Of a stretch of 64,000 nucleotides of DNA, positions 11,828 to 25,348 are shown piece after piece (position 1 is the first letter of the stretch; the number at the start of each line of letters is the position of its first letter). A model generated the notes under the pieces. It had not been told where the DNA came from. It worked only from the letters and a program-made list of their open reading frames with translations, and did not search any database. The position numbers and the translations under genes were made by a program. Source of the stretch: Tridacna crocea (lineage: Eukaryota > Mollusca > Bivalvia > Cardiida > Cardiidae); contig OX031057.1 of NCBI GenBank assembly GCA_943736015.1, positions 61,400,001 through 61,464,000 on the forward strand, written 5' to 3'.

Positions 11828-13516
11828 CAAAAATATAAAATTCAGAAGCAACTGGTTGCTGTTGCGGAAACTTTTTCCGATAAAAAAATCTTGTTCTTGT
11901 TTGAAGAATTTAGAAGTAGGCCATAAAGATACAATAAGATGTAAGAATAACTAAAAATCAGTTTTTTTCTTTGATAGGGTAGAAAACATTGTGGGAAAAG
12001 GAGAAAATGCTGGTAACCTGCATTTCTCCTTTCCTCAGATTATTTTCAAAAGCCTTCTCTTTCAGGGGTGTTAATAAAAGGCGTCATTGTGTGGTAAAAG
12101 GTTAATAAGAATAAACAGATATCCCCCCCTTTCCCATCAGCCAATCAAATCTCTTCCCTCTCTGAAATTATCCAATCAGAGAAGCTTTAAGGAAATCAGA
12201 ATGGGAACCAAGAGCCAAAATCAGAATGGGAACCAACAGCCAATCAGATATTCAACAGCCAATCAGAGAGCTTCAAAATCGCTCCAAAATGGCGCCATAA
12301 TTTATCGAAAAAAACAGTGAAAAAAAACGGCATAAAAGTGGATTTAAAGTCTTCTTAACAGGCTGCTGTGCAGTCCTTGGCGAACTGCCAGGCATGCACC
12401 ATCCACACATGCCAGATTTCACTGAAAATGGGCAAACATTTAAGAAAATAGGGGCGCAGCAGACCTTGTTATGGTCTTTTGAAGCCCCTTGCAAGAATGC
12501 AAGAATTACTTCCCTTAGACCCTCGATGCAAGCCCCCCCCCCAAGCACTTCACTGGGTTCGCTTTTCTAACTCAGCCCACAATAAATGCTGCACATTGAA
12601 ACTTTCAATAAGCCAAAGTGATCAATGTACAGTGTAAAAAAAGCCCCAGAAATTAATGCAACAAATGGCTAAAAAAAGACTGAAAACTCTTTTTGTTGCT
12701 TCCTATTGCATATATCAAACAAAGGCAACTGAAGTGTAATTTTTCTAATCTCTTCAAACCGCAACAAGAAACCCAGTTACTTTGACTACAGTCTCATATA
12801 TGCCAGTTACGCTCATGCGAAAACCCCAGAAAATAATGTGACAAGTGGCTAAAAAATGACTGAATGCTTCTTATTGCATAAATCAAACAAATGGAACAAA
12901 ATTTTTAATGTATATTTTTTTCCTCCAATCTCTTTATACCATAAAGACAAGTCTATTTATGTTGACTACGGTCTCAAAGGTGCCGGTTACGTATCCGTGA
13001 AAACGCGAAAAATCGACTTACGGAACAGTTCATAGCAGATGACACCTGTTGCTTGATAGGTCAAATATAGGGAACTTAATTTCTAATATCTGTTTTTTAC
13101 TCCTCTAGCCTTTTTTTACCGTGACAACAAACCCATTTAGGTTGTCTATTGTCTCGCAGGTGCCAGTTACGTACCCGCGAAAACATGAAAAATCGACTTA
13201 CGGAACATTTTATAGCAGACGACAACTGTTGCTTAAAGTCAATTATAGGGATTTTTCTATTTTTTCTTTTTCATTTTCTCTCACTAGGGCCAATGATTTG
13301 GTTACGATGACCATCTCACCCATACTTGACTGATACGTGCTGCGCATAAAATCGTAAAATCAACTTTGACATTTTCGGAGGCAACTGATACCTGTTAAAC
13401 AAATCAAAGAAAGGTAATCAAAATTTTTCCCTGTTTTCTTACCAGGGTCATGAAAACATTAAACCAATTTTGACGACCGTGCGAGTCAAAAGTCAATTTT
13501 ATGTTTAATCGCTGCG
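11828..13516. repeat. Satellite unit 8 (third of trimer block A)
   Basis: 1689 bp. A distinctive set of variants: cttcttaacaggc, cactgggttc, cagttactttgac and aaaaaatgactg. All four recur only in unit 11. Confidence 0.95.
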
Positions 13517-15207
13517 CAAAAATATAAAATTCAGAAGCAACTGGTTGCTGTTGCGGAAACTTTTTCCGATAAAAAAATCTTGTTCTTGTTTGAAGAATTT
13601 AGAAGTAGGCCATAAAGATACAATAAGATGTAAGAATAACTAAAAATCAGTTTTTTTCTTTGATAGGGTAGAAAACATTGTGGGAAAAGGAGAAAATGCT
13701 GGTAACCTGCATTTCTCCTTTCCTCAGATTATTTTCAAAAGCCTTCTCTTTCAGGGGTGTTAATAAAAGGCGTCATTGTGTGGTAAAAGGTTAATAAGAA
13801 TAAACAGATATCCCCCCCTTTCCCATCAGCCAATCAAATCTCTTCCCTCTCTGAAATTATCCAATCAGAGAAGCTTTAAGGAAATCAGAATGGGAACCAA
13901 GAGCCAAAATCAGAATGGGAACCAACAGCCAATCAGATATTCAACAGCCAATCAGAGAGCTTCAAAATCGCTCCAAAATGGCGCCATAATTTATCGAAAA
14001 AAACAGTGAAAAAAAACGGCATAAAAGTGGATTTAAAGTCTTCTTTAAAGGCTGCTGTGCAGTCCTTGGCGAACTGCCAGGCATGCACCATCCACACATG
14101 CCAGATTTCACTGAAAATGGGCAAACATTTAAGAAAATAGGGGCGCAGCAGACCTTGTTATGGTCTTTTGAAGCCCCTTGCAAGAATGCAAGAATTACTT
14201 CCCTTAGACCCTCGATGCAAGCCATCCCCCCCCAAGCACTTCACTGGATTCGCTTTTCTAACTCAGCCCACAATAAATGCTGCACATTGAAACTTTCAAT
14301 AAGCCAAAGTGATCAATGTACAGTGTAAAAAAAGCCCCAGAAATTAATGCAACAAATGGCTAAAAAAAGACTGAAAACTCTTTTTGTTGCTTCCTATTGC
14401 ATATATCAAACAAAGGCAACTGAAGTGTAATTTTTCTAATCTCTTCAAACCGCAACAAGAAACCCAGTTACGTTGACTACAGTCTCATATATGCCAGTTA
14501 CGCTCATGCGAAAACCCCAGAAAATAATGTGACAAGTGGCTAAAAAAAGACTGAATGCTTCTTATTGCATAAATCAAACAAATGGAACAAAATTTTTAAT
14601 GTATATTTTTTTCCTCCAATCTCTTTATACCATAAAGACAAGTCTATTTATGTTGACTACGGTCTCAAAGGTGCCGGTTACGTATCCGTGAAAACGCGAA
14701 AAATCGACTTACGGAACAGTTCATAGCAGATGACACCTGTTGCTTGATAGGTCAAATATAGGGAACTTAATTTCTAATATCTGTTTTTTACTCCTCTAGC
14801 CTTTTTTTACCGTGACAACAAACCCATTTAGGTTGTCTATTGTCTCGCAGGTGCCAGTTACGTACCCGCGAAAACATGAAAAATCGACTTACGGAACATT
14901 TTATAGCAGACGACAACTGTTGCTTAAAGTCAATTATAGGGATTTTTCTATTTTTTCTTTTTCATTTTCTCTCACTAGGGCCAATGATTTGGTTACGATG
15001 ACCATCTCACCCATACTTGACTGATACGTGCTGCGCATAAAATCGTAAAATCAACTTTGACATTTTCGGAGGCAACTGATACCTGTTAAACAAATCAAAG
15101 AAAGGTAATCAAAATTTTTCCCTGTTTTCTTACCAGGGTCATGAAAACATTAAACCAATTTTGACGACCGTGCGAGTCAAAAGTCAATTTTATGTTTAAT
15201 CGCTGCG
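13517..15207. repeat. Satellite unit 9 (first of trimer block B)
   Basis: 1691 bp with a CCAT-C8 tract. It matches unit 6 at an offset of 5071 bp. Confidence 0.95.
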
Positions 15208-16897
15208 CAAAAATATAAAATTCAGAAGCAACTGGTTGCTGTTGCGGAAACTTTTTCCGATAAAAAAATCTTGTTCTTGTTTGAAGAATTTAGAAGTAGG
15301 CCATAAAGATACAATAAGATGTAAGAATAACTAAAAATCAGTTTTTTTCTTTGATAGGGTAGAAAACATTGTGGGAAAAGGAGAAAATGCTGGTAACCTG
15401 CATTTCTCCTTTCCTCAGATTATTTTCAAAAGCCTTCTCTTTCAGGGGTGTTAATAAAAGGCGTCATTGTGTGGTAAAAGGTTAATAAGAATAAACAGAT
15501 ATCCCCCCCTTTCCCATCAGCCAATCAAATCTCTTCCCTCTCTGAAATTATCCAATCAGAGAAGCTTTAAGGAAATCAGAATGGGAACCAAGAGCCAAAA
15601 TCAGAATGGGAACCAACAGCCAATCAGATATTCAACAGCCAATCAGAGAGCTTCAAAATCGCTCCAAAATGGCGCCATAATTTATCGAAAAAAACAGTGA
15701 AAAAAAACGGCATAAAAGTGGATTTAAAGTCTTCTTTAAAGGCTGCTGTGCAGTCCTTGGCGAACTGCCAGGCATGCACCATCCACACATGCCAGATTTC
15801 ACTGAAAATGGGCAAACATTTAAGAAAATAGGGGCGCAGCAGACCTTGTTATGGTCTTTTGAAGCCCCTTGCAAGAATGCAAGAATTACTTCCCTTAGAC
15901 CCTCGATGCAAGCCATCCCCCCCAAGCACTTCACTGGATTCGCTTTTCTAACTCAGCCCACAATAAATGCTGCACATTGAAACTTTCAATAAGCCAAAGT
16001 GATCAATGTACAGTGTAAAAAAAGCCCCAGAAATTAATGCAACAAATGGCTAAAAAAAGACTGAAAACTCTTTTTGTTGCTTCCTATTGCATATATCAAA
16101 CAAAGGCAACTGAAGTGTAATTTTTCTAATCTCTTCAAACCGCAACAAGAAACCCAGTTACGTTGACTACAGTCTCATATATGCCAGTTACGCTCATGCG
16201 AAAACCCCAGAAAATAATGTGACAAGTGGCTAAAAAAAGACTGAATGCTTCTTATTGCATAAATCAAACAAATGGAACAAAATTTTTAATGTATATTTTT
16301 TTCCTCCAATCTCTTTATACCATAAAGACAAGTCTATTTATGTTGACTACGGTCTCAAAGGTGCCGGTTACGTATCCGTGAAAACGCGAAAAATCGACTT
16401 ACGGAACAGTTCATAGCAGATGACACCTGTTGCTTGATAGGTCAAATATAGGGAACTTAATTTCTAATATCTGTTTTTTACTCCTCTAGCCTTTTTTTAC
16501 CGTGACAACAAACCCATTTAGGTTGTCTATTGTCTCGCAGGTGCCAGTTACGTACCCGCGAAAACATGAAAAATCGACTTACGGAACATTTTATAGCAGA
16601 CGACAACTGTTGCTTAAAGTCAATTATAGGGATTTTTCTATTTTTTCTTTTTCATTTCTTCTCACTAGGGCCAATGATTTGGTTACGATGACCATCTCAC
16701 CCATACTTGACTGATACGTGCTGCGCATAAAATCGTAAAATCAACTTTGACATTTTCGGAGGCAACTGATACCTGTTAAACAAATCAAAGAAAGGTAATC
16801 AAAATTTTTCCCTGTTTTCTTACCAGGGTCATGAAAACATTAAACCAATTTTGACGACCGTGCAAGTCAAAAGTCAATTTTATGTTTAATCGCTGCG
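15208..16897. repeat. Satellite unit 10 (second of trimer block B)
   Basis: 1690 bp with a CCAT-C7 tract, tttcatttcttctcac and gtgcaagtc. It matches unit 7 except for one C. Confidence 0.95.
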
Positions 16898-18586
16898 CAA
16901 AAATATAAAATTCAGAAGCAACTGGTTGCTGTTGCGGAAACTTTTTCCGATAAAAAAATCTTGTTCTTGTTTGAAGAATTTAGAAGTAGGCCATAAAGAT
17001 ACAATAAGATGTAAGAATAACTAAAAATCAGTTTTTTTCTTTGATAGGGTAGAAAACATTGTGGGAAAAGGAGAAAATGCTGGTAACCTGCATTTCTCCT
17101 TTCCTCAGATTATTTTCAAAAGCCTTCTCTTTCAGGGGTGTTAATAAAAGGCGTCATTGTGTGGTAAAAGGTTAATAAGAATAAACAGATATCCCCCCCT
17201 TTCCCATCAGCCAATCAAATCTCTTCCCTCTCTGAAATTATCCAATCAGAGAAGCTTTAAGGAAATCAGAATGGGAACCAAGAGCCAAAATCAGAATGGG
17301 AACCAACAGCCAATCAGATATTCAACAGCCAATCAGAGAGCTTCAAAATCGCTCCAAAATGGCGCCATAATTTATCGAAAAAAACAGTGAAAAAAAACGG
17401 CATAAAAGTGGATTTAAAGTCTTCTTAACAGGCTGCTGTGCAGTCCTTGGCGAACTGCCAGGCATGCACCATCCACACATGCCAGATTTCACTGAAAATG
17501 GGCAAACATTTAAGAAAATAGGGGCGCAGCAGACCTTGTTATGGTCTTTTGAAGCCCCTTGCAAGAATGCAAGAATTACTTCCCTTAGACCCTCGATGCA
17601 AGCCCCCCCCCCAAGCACTTCACTGGGTTCGCTTTTCTAACTCAGCCCACAATAAATGCTGCACATTGAAACTTTCAATAAGCCAAAGTGATCAATGTAC
17701 AGTGTAAAAAAAGCCCCAGAAATTAATGCAACAAATGGCTAAAAAAAGACTGAAAACTCTTTTTGTTGCTTCCTATTGCATATATCAAACAAAGGCAACT
17801 GAAGTGTAATTTTTCTAATCTCTTCAAACCGCAACAAGAAACCCAGTTACTTTGACTACAGTCTCATATATGCCAGTTACGCTCATGCGAAAACCCCAGA
17901 AAATAATGTGACAAGTGGCTAAAAAATGACTGAATGCTTCTTATTGCATAAATCAAACAAATGGAACAAAATTTTTAATGTATATTTTTTTCCTCCAATC
18001 TCTTTATACCATAAAGACAAGTCTATTTATGTTGACTACGGTCTCAAAGGTGCCGGTTACGTATCCGTGAAAACGCGAAAAATCGACTTACGGAACAGTT
18101 CATAGCAGATGACACCTGTTGCTTGATAGGTCAAATATAGGGAACTTAATTTCTAATATCTGTTTTTTACTCCTCTAGCCTTTTTTTACCGTGACAACAA
18201 ACCCATTTAGGTTGTCTATTGTCTCGCAGGTGCCAGTTACGTACCCGCGAAAACATGAAAAATCGACTTACGGAACATTTTATAGCAGACGACAACTGTT
18301 GCTTAAAGTCAATTATAGGGATTTTTCTATTTTTTCTTTTTCATTTTCTCTCACTAGGGCCAATGATTTGGTTACGATGACCATCTCACCCATACTTGAC
18401 TGATACGTGCTGCGCATAAAATCGTAAAATCAACTTTGACATTTTCGGAGGCAACTGATACCTGTTAAACAAATCAAAGAAAGGTAATCAAAATTTTTCC
18501 CTGTTTTCTTACCAGGGTCATGAAAACATTAAACCAATTTTGACGACCGTGCGAGTCAAAAGTCAATTTTATGTTTAATCGCTGCG
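16898..18586. repeat. Satellite unit 11 (third of trimer block B)
   Basis: 1689 bp. It carries all four private marks of unit 8 (cttcttaacaggc, cactgggttc, cagttactttgac, aaaaaatgactg) at an offset of 5070 bp. Confidence 0.95.
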
Positions 18587-20277
18587 CAAAAATATAAAAT
18601 TCAGAAGCAACTGGTTGCTGTTGCGGAAACTTTTTCCGATAAAAAAATCTTGTTCTTGTTTGAAGAATTTAGAAGTAGGCCATAAAGATACAATAAGATG
18701 TAAGAATAACTAAAAATCAGTTTTTTTCTTTGATAGGGTAGAAAACATTGTGGGAAAAGGAGAAAATGCTGGTAACCTGCATTTCTCCTTTCCTCAGATT
18801 ATTTTCAAAAGCCTTCTCTTTCAGGGGTGTTAATAAAAGGCGTCATTGTGTGGTAAAAGGTTAATAAGAATAAACAGATATCCCCCCCTTTCCCATCAGC
18901 CAATCAAATCTCTTCCCTCTCTGAAATTATCCAATCAGAGAAGCTTTAAGGAAATCAGAATGGGAACCAAGAGCCAAAATCAGAATGGGAACCAACAGCC
19001 AATCAGATATTCAACAGCCAATCAGAGAGCTTCAAAATCGCTCCAAAATGGCGCCATAATTTATCGAAAAAAACAGTGAAAAAAAACGGCATAAAAGTGG
19101 ATTTAAAGTCTTCTTTAAAGGCTGCTGTGCAGTCCTTGGCGAACTGCCAGGCATGCACCATCCACACATGCCAGATTTCACTGAAAATGGGCAAACATTT
19201 AAGAAAATAGGGGCGCAGCAGACCTTGTTATGGTCTTTTGAAGCCCCTTGCAAGAATGCAAGAATTACTTCCCTTAGACCCTCGATGCAAGCCATCCCCC
19301 CCCAAGCACTTCACTGGATTCGCTTTTCTAACTCAGCCCACAATAAATGCTGCACATTGAAACTTTCAATAAGCCAAAGTGATCAATGTACAGTGTAAAA
19401 AAAGCCCCAGAAATTAATGCAACAAATGGCTAAAAAAAGACTGAAAACTCTTTTTGTTGCTTCCTATTGCATATATCAAACAAAGGCAACTGAAGTGTAA
19501 TTTTTCTAATCTCTTCAAACCGCAACAAGAAACCCAGTTACGTTGACTACAGTCTCATATATGCCAGTTACGCTCATGCGAAAACCCCAGAAAATAATGT
19601 GACAAGTGGCTAAAAAAAGACTGAATGCTTCTTATTGCATAAATCAAACAAATGGAACAAAATTTTTAATGTATATTTTTTTCCTCCAATCTCTTTATAC
19701 CATAAAGACAAGTCTATTTATGTTGACTACGGTCTCAAAGGTGCCGGTTACGTATCCGTGAAAACGCGAAAAATCGACTTACGGAACAGTTCATAGCAGA
19801 TGACACCTGTTGCTTGATAGGTCAAATATAGGGAACTTAATTTCTAATATCTGTTTTTTACTCCTCTAGCCTTTTTTTACCGTGACAACAAACCCATTTA
19901 GGTTGTCTATTGTCTCGCAGGTGCCAGTTACGTACCCGCGAAAACATGAAAAATCGACTTACGGAACATTTTATAGCAGACGACAACTGTTGCTTAAAGT
20001 CAATTATAGGGATTTTTCTATTTTTTCTTTTTCATTTCTTCTCACTAGGGCCAATGATTTGGTTACGATGACCATCTCACCCATACTTGACTGATACGTG
20101 CTGCGCATAAAATCGTAAAATCAACTTTGACATTTTCGGAGGCAACTGATACCTGTTAAACAAATCAAAGAAAGGTAATCAAAATTTTTCCCTGTTTTCT
20201 TACCAGGGTCATGAAAACATTAAACCAATTTTGACGACCGTGCAAGTCAAAAGTCAATTTTATGTTTAATCGCTGCG
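18587..20277. repeat. Satellite unit 12
   Basis: 1691 bp, of the unit 7/10 type (CCAT-C8, tttcatttcttctcac, gtgcaagtc). With unit 13 it forms a pair that is repeated as units 15 and 16. Confidence 0.95.
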
Positions 20278-21968
20278 CAAAAATATAAAATTCAGAAGCA
20301 ACTGGTTGCTGTTGCGGAAACTTTTTCCGATAAAAAAATCTTGTTCTTGTTTGAAGAATTTAGAAGTAGGCCATAAAGATACAATAAGATGTAAGAATAA
20401 CTAAAAATCAGTTTTTTTCTTTGATAGGGTAGAAAACATTGTGGGAAAAGGAGAAAATGCTGGTAACCTGCATTTCTCCTTTCCTCAGATTATTTTCAAA
20501 AGCCTTCTCTTTCAGGGGTGTTAATAAAAGGCGTCATTGTGTGGTAAAAGGTTAATAAGAATAAACAGATATCCCCCCCTTTCCCATCAGCCAATCAAAT
20601 CTCTTCCCTCTCTGAAATTATCCAATCAGAGAAGCTTTAAGGAAATCAGAATGGGAACCAAGAGCCAAAATCAGAATGGGAACCAACAGCCAATCAGATA
20701 TTCAACAGCCAATCAGAGAGCTTCAAAATCGCTCCAAAATGGCGCCATAATTTATCGAAAAAAACAGTGAAAAAAAACGGCATAAAAGTGGATTTAAAGT
20801 CTTCTTTAAAGGCTGCTGTGCAGTCCTTGGCGAACTGCCAGGCATGCACCATCCACACATGCCAGATTTCACTGAAAATGGGCAAACATTTAAGAAAATA
20901 GGGGCGCAGCAGACCTTGTTATGGTCTTTTCAAGCCCCTTGCAAGAATGCAAGAATTACTTCCCTTAGACCCTCGATGCAAGCCCCCCCCCCCCCAAGCA
21001 CTTCACTGGATTCGCTTTTCTAACTCAGCCCACAATAAATGCTGCACATTGAAACTTTCAATAAGCCAAAGTGATCAATGTACAGTGTAAAAAAAGCCCC
21101 AGAAATTAATGCAACAAATGGCTAAAAAAAGACTGAAAACTCTTTTTGTTGCTTCCTATTGCATATATCAAACAAAGGCAACTGAAGTGTAATTTTTCTA
21201 ATCTCTTCAAACCGCAACAAGAAACCCAGTTACGTTGACTACAGTCTCATATATGCCAGTTACGCTCATGCGAAAACCCCAGAAAATAATGTGACAAGTG
21301 GCTAAAAAAAGACTGAATGCTTCTTATTGCATAAATCAAACAAATGGAACAAAATTTTTAATGTATATTTTTTTCCTCCAATCTCTTTATACCATAAAGA
21401 CAAGTCTATTTATGTTGACTACGGTCTCAAAGGTGCCGGTTACGTATCCGTGAAAACGCCAAAATTGACTTACGGAACAGTTCATAGCAGATGACACCTG
21501 TTGCTTGATAGGTCAAATATAGGGAACTTAATTTCTAATATCTGTTTTTTACTCCTCTAGCCTTTTTTTACCGTGACAACAAACCCATTAAGGTTGTCTA
21601 TTGTCTCGCAGGTGCCAGTTACGTACCCGCGAAAACATGAAAAATCGACTTACGGAACATTTTATAGCAGACGACAACTGTTGCTTAAAGTCAATTATAG
21701 GGATTTTTCTATTTTTTCTTTTTCATTTTCTCTCACTAGGGCCAATGATTTGGTTACGATGACCATCTCACCCATACTTGACTGATACGTGCTGCGCATA
21801 AAATCGTAAAATCAACTTTGACATTTTCGGAGGCAACTGATACCTGTTAAACAAATCAAAGAAAGGTAATCAAAATTTTTCCCTGTTTTCTTACCAGGGT
21901 CATGAAAACATTAAACCAATTTTGACGACCGTGCGAGTCAAAAGTCAATTTTATGTTTAATCGCTGCG
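20278..21968. repeat. Satellite unit 13
   Basis: 1691 bp. Marks: tcttttcaag, the longest C tract in the window (13), aaaacgccaaaattgac near 21455 and cccattaagg near 21585. Confidence 0.95.
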
Positions 21969-23657
21969 CAAAAATATAAAATTCAGAAGCAACTGGTTGC
22001 TGTTGCGGAAACTTTTTCCGATAAAAAAATCTTGTTCTTGTTTAAAGAATTTAGAAGTAGGCCATAAAGATACAATAAGATGTAAGAATAACTAAAAATC
22101 AGTTTTTTTCTTTGATAGGGTAGAAAACATTGTGGGAAAAGGAGAAAATGCTGGTAACCTGCATTTCTCCTTTCCTCAGATTATTTTCAAAAGCCTTCTC
22201 TTTCAGGGGTGTTAATAAAAGGCGTCATTGTGTGGTAAAAGGTTAATAAGAATAAACAGATATCCCCCCCTTTCCCATCAGCCAATCAAATCTCTTCCCT
22301 CTCTGAAATTATCCAATCAGAGAAGCTTTAAGGAAATCAGAATGGGAACCAAGAGCCAAAATCAGAATGGGAACCAACAGCCAATCAGATATTCAACAGC
22401 CAATCAGAGAGCTTCAAAATCGCTCCAAATTGGCGCCATAATTTATCGAAAAAAACAGTGAAAAAAAACGGCATAAAAGTGGATTTAAAGTCTTCTTTAA
22501 AGGCTGCTTTGTAGTCCTTGGCGAACTGCCAGGCATGCACCATCCACACATGCCAGATTTCACTGAAAATGGACAAACATTTAAGAAAATAGGGGCGCAG
22601 CAGACCTTGTTATGGTCTTTTGAAGCCCCTTGCAAGAATGCAAGAATTACTTCCCTTAGACCCTCGATGCAAGCCCCCCCCCCAAGCACTTCACTGGATT
22701 CGCTTTTCTAACTCAGCCCACAATAAATGCTGCACATTGAAACTTTCAATAAGCCAAAGTGATCAATGTACAGTGTAAAAAAAGCCCCAGAAATTAATGC
22801 AACAAATGGCTAAAAAAAGACTGAAAACTCTTTTTGTTGCTTCCTATTGCATATATCAAACAAAGGCAACTGAAGTGTAATTTTTCTAATCTCTTCAAAC
22901 CGCAACAAGAAACCCAGTTACGTTGACTACAGTCTAATATATGCCAGTTATGCTCATGCGAAAACCCCAGAAAATAATGTGACAAGTGGCTAAAAAAAGA
23001 CTGAATGCTTCTTATTGCATAAATCAAACAAATGGAACAAAATTTTTAATGTATATTTTTTTCCTCCAATCTCTTTATACCATAAAGACAAGTCTATTTA
23101 TGTTGACTACGGTCTCAAAGGTGCCGGTTACGTATCCGTGAAAACGCGAAAAATCGACTTACGGAACAGTTCATAGCAGATGACACCTGTTGCTTGATAG
23201 GTCAAATATAGGGAACTTAATTTCTAATATCTGTTTTTTACTCCTCTAGCCTTTTTTTACCGTGACAACAAACCCATTTAGGTTGTCTATTGTCTCGCAG
23301 GTGCCAGTTACGTACCCGCAAAAACATGAAAAATCGACTTACGGAACATTTTATAGCAGACAACAACTGTTGCTTAAAGTCAATTATAGGGATTTTTTTA
23401 TTTTTTCTTTTTCATTTTCTCTCACTAGGGCCAATGATTTGGTTACGATGACCATCTCACCCATACTTGACTGATACGTGCTGCGCATAAAATCGTAAAA
23501 TCAACTTTGACATTTTCGGAGGCAACTGATACCTGTTAAACAAATCAAAGAAAGGTAATCAAAATTTTTCCCTGTTTTCTTACCAGGGTCATGAAAACAT
23601 TAAACCAATTTTGACGACCGTGCGAGTCAAAAGTCAATTTTATGTTTAATCGCTGCG
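21969..23657. repeat. Satellite unit 14 (most diverged unit of the left block)
   Basis: 1689 bp. Many marks: gtttaaagaat, caaattggcgcc, ggctgctttgtag, atggacaaac, gtctaatata, agttatgctc, cccgcaaaaacatg, gacaacaac and gattttttta. The last three, all in the 3' half, recur in unit 16. Confidence 0.95.
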
Positions 23658-25348
23658 CAAAAATATAAAATTCAGAAGCAACTGGTTGCTGTTGCGGAAA
23701 CTTTTTCCGATAAAAAAATCTTGTTCTTGTTTGAAGAATTTAGAAGTAGGCCATAAAGATACAATAAGATGTAAGAATAACTAAAAATCAGTTTTTTTCT
23801 TTGATAGGGTAGAAAACATTGTGGGAAAAGGAGAAAATGCTGGTAACCTGCATTTCTCCTTTCCTCAGATTATTTTCAAAAGCCTTCTCTTTCAGGGGTG
23901 TTAATAAAAGGCGTCATTGTGTGGTAAAAGGTTAATAAGAATAAACAGATATCCCCCCCTTTCCCATCAGCCAATCAAATCTCTTCCCTCTCTGAAATTA
24001 TCCAATCAGAGAAGCTTTAAGGAAATCAGAATGGGAACCAAGAGCCAAAATCAGAATGGGAACCAACAGCCAATCAGATATTCAACAGCCAATCAGAGAG
24101 CTTCAAAATCGCTCCAAAATGGCGCCATAATTTATCGAAAAAAACAGTGAAAAAAAACGGCATAAAAGTGGATTTAAAGTCTTCTTTAAAGGCTGCTGTG
24201 CAGTCCTTGGCGAACTGCCAGGCATGCACCATCCACACATGCCAGATTTCACTGAAAATGGGCAAACATTTAAGAAAATAGGGGCGCAGCAGACCTTGTT
24301 ATGGTCTTTTGAAGCCCCTTGCAAGAATGCAAGAATTACTTCCCTTAGACCCTCGATGCAAGCCATCCCCCCCCAAGCACTTCACTGGATTCGCTTTTCT
24401 AACTCAGCCCACAATAAATGCTGCACATTGAAACTTTCAATAAGCCAAAGTGATCAATGTACAGTGTAAAAAAAGCCCCAGAAATTAATGCAACAAATGG
24501 CTAAAAAAAGACTGAAAACTCTTTTTGTTGCTTCCTATTGCATATATCAAACAAAGGCAACTGAAGTGTAATTTTTCTAATCTCTTCAAACCGCAACAAG
24601 AAACCCAGTTACGTTGACTACAGTCTCATATATGCCAGTTACGCTCATGCGAAAACCCCAGAAAATAATGTGACAAGTGGCTAAAAAAAGACTGAATGCT
24701 TCTTATTGCATAAATCAAACAAATGGAACAAAATTTTTAATGTATATTTTTTTCCTCCAATCTCTTTATACCATAAAGACAAGTCTATTTATGTTGACTA
24801 CGGTCTCAAAGGTGCCGGTTACGTATCCGTGAAAACGCGAAAAATCGACTTACGGAACAGTTCATAGCAGATGACACCTGTTGCTTGATAGGTCAAATAT
24901 AGGGAACTTAATTTCTAATATCTGTTTTTTACTCCTCTAGCCTTTTTTTACCGTGACAACAAACCCATTTAGGTTGTCTATTGTCTCGCAGGTGCCAGTT
25001 ACGTACCCGCGAAAACATGAAAAATCGACTTACGGAACATTTTATAGCAGACGACAACTGTTGCTTAAAGTCAATTATAGGGATTTTTCTATTTTTTCTT
25101 TTTCATTTCTTCTCACTAGGGCCAATGATTTGGTTACGATGACCATCTCACCCATACTTGACTGATACGTGCTGCGCATAAAATCGTAAAATCAACTTTG
25201 ACATTTTCGGAGGCAACTGATACCTGTTAAACAAATCAAAGAAAGGTAATCAAAATTTTTCCCTGTTTTCTTACCAGGGTCATGAAAACATTAAACCAAT
25301 TTTGACGACCGTGCAAGTCAAAAGTCAATTTTATGTTTAATCGCTGCG
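23658..25348. repeat. Satellite unit 15
   Basis: 1691 bp with the same variant set as units 7 and 12 (CCAT-C8, tttcatttcttctcac, gtgcaagtc). It is offset 5071 bp from unit 12. Confidence 0.95.
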
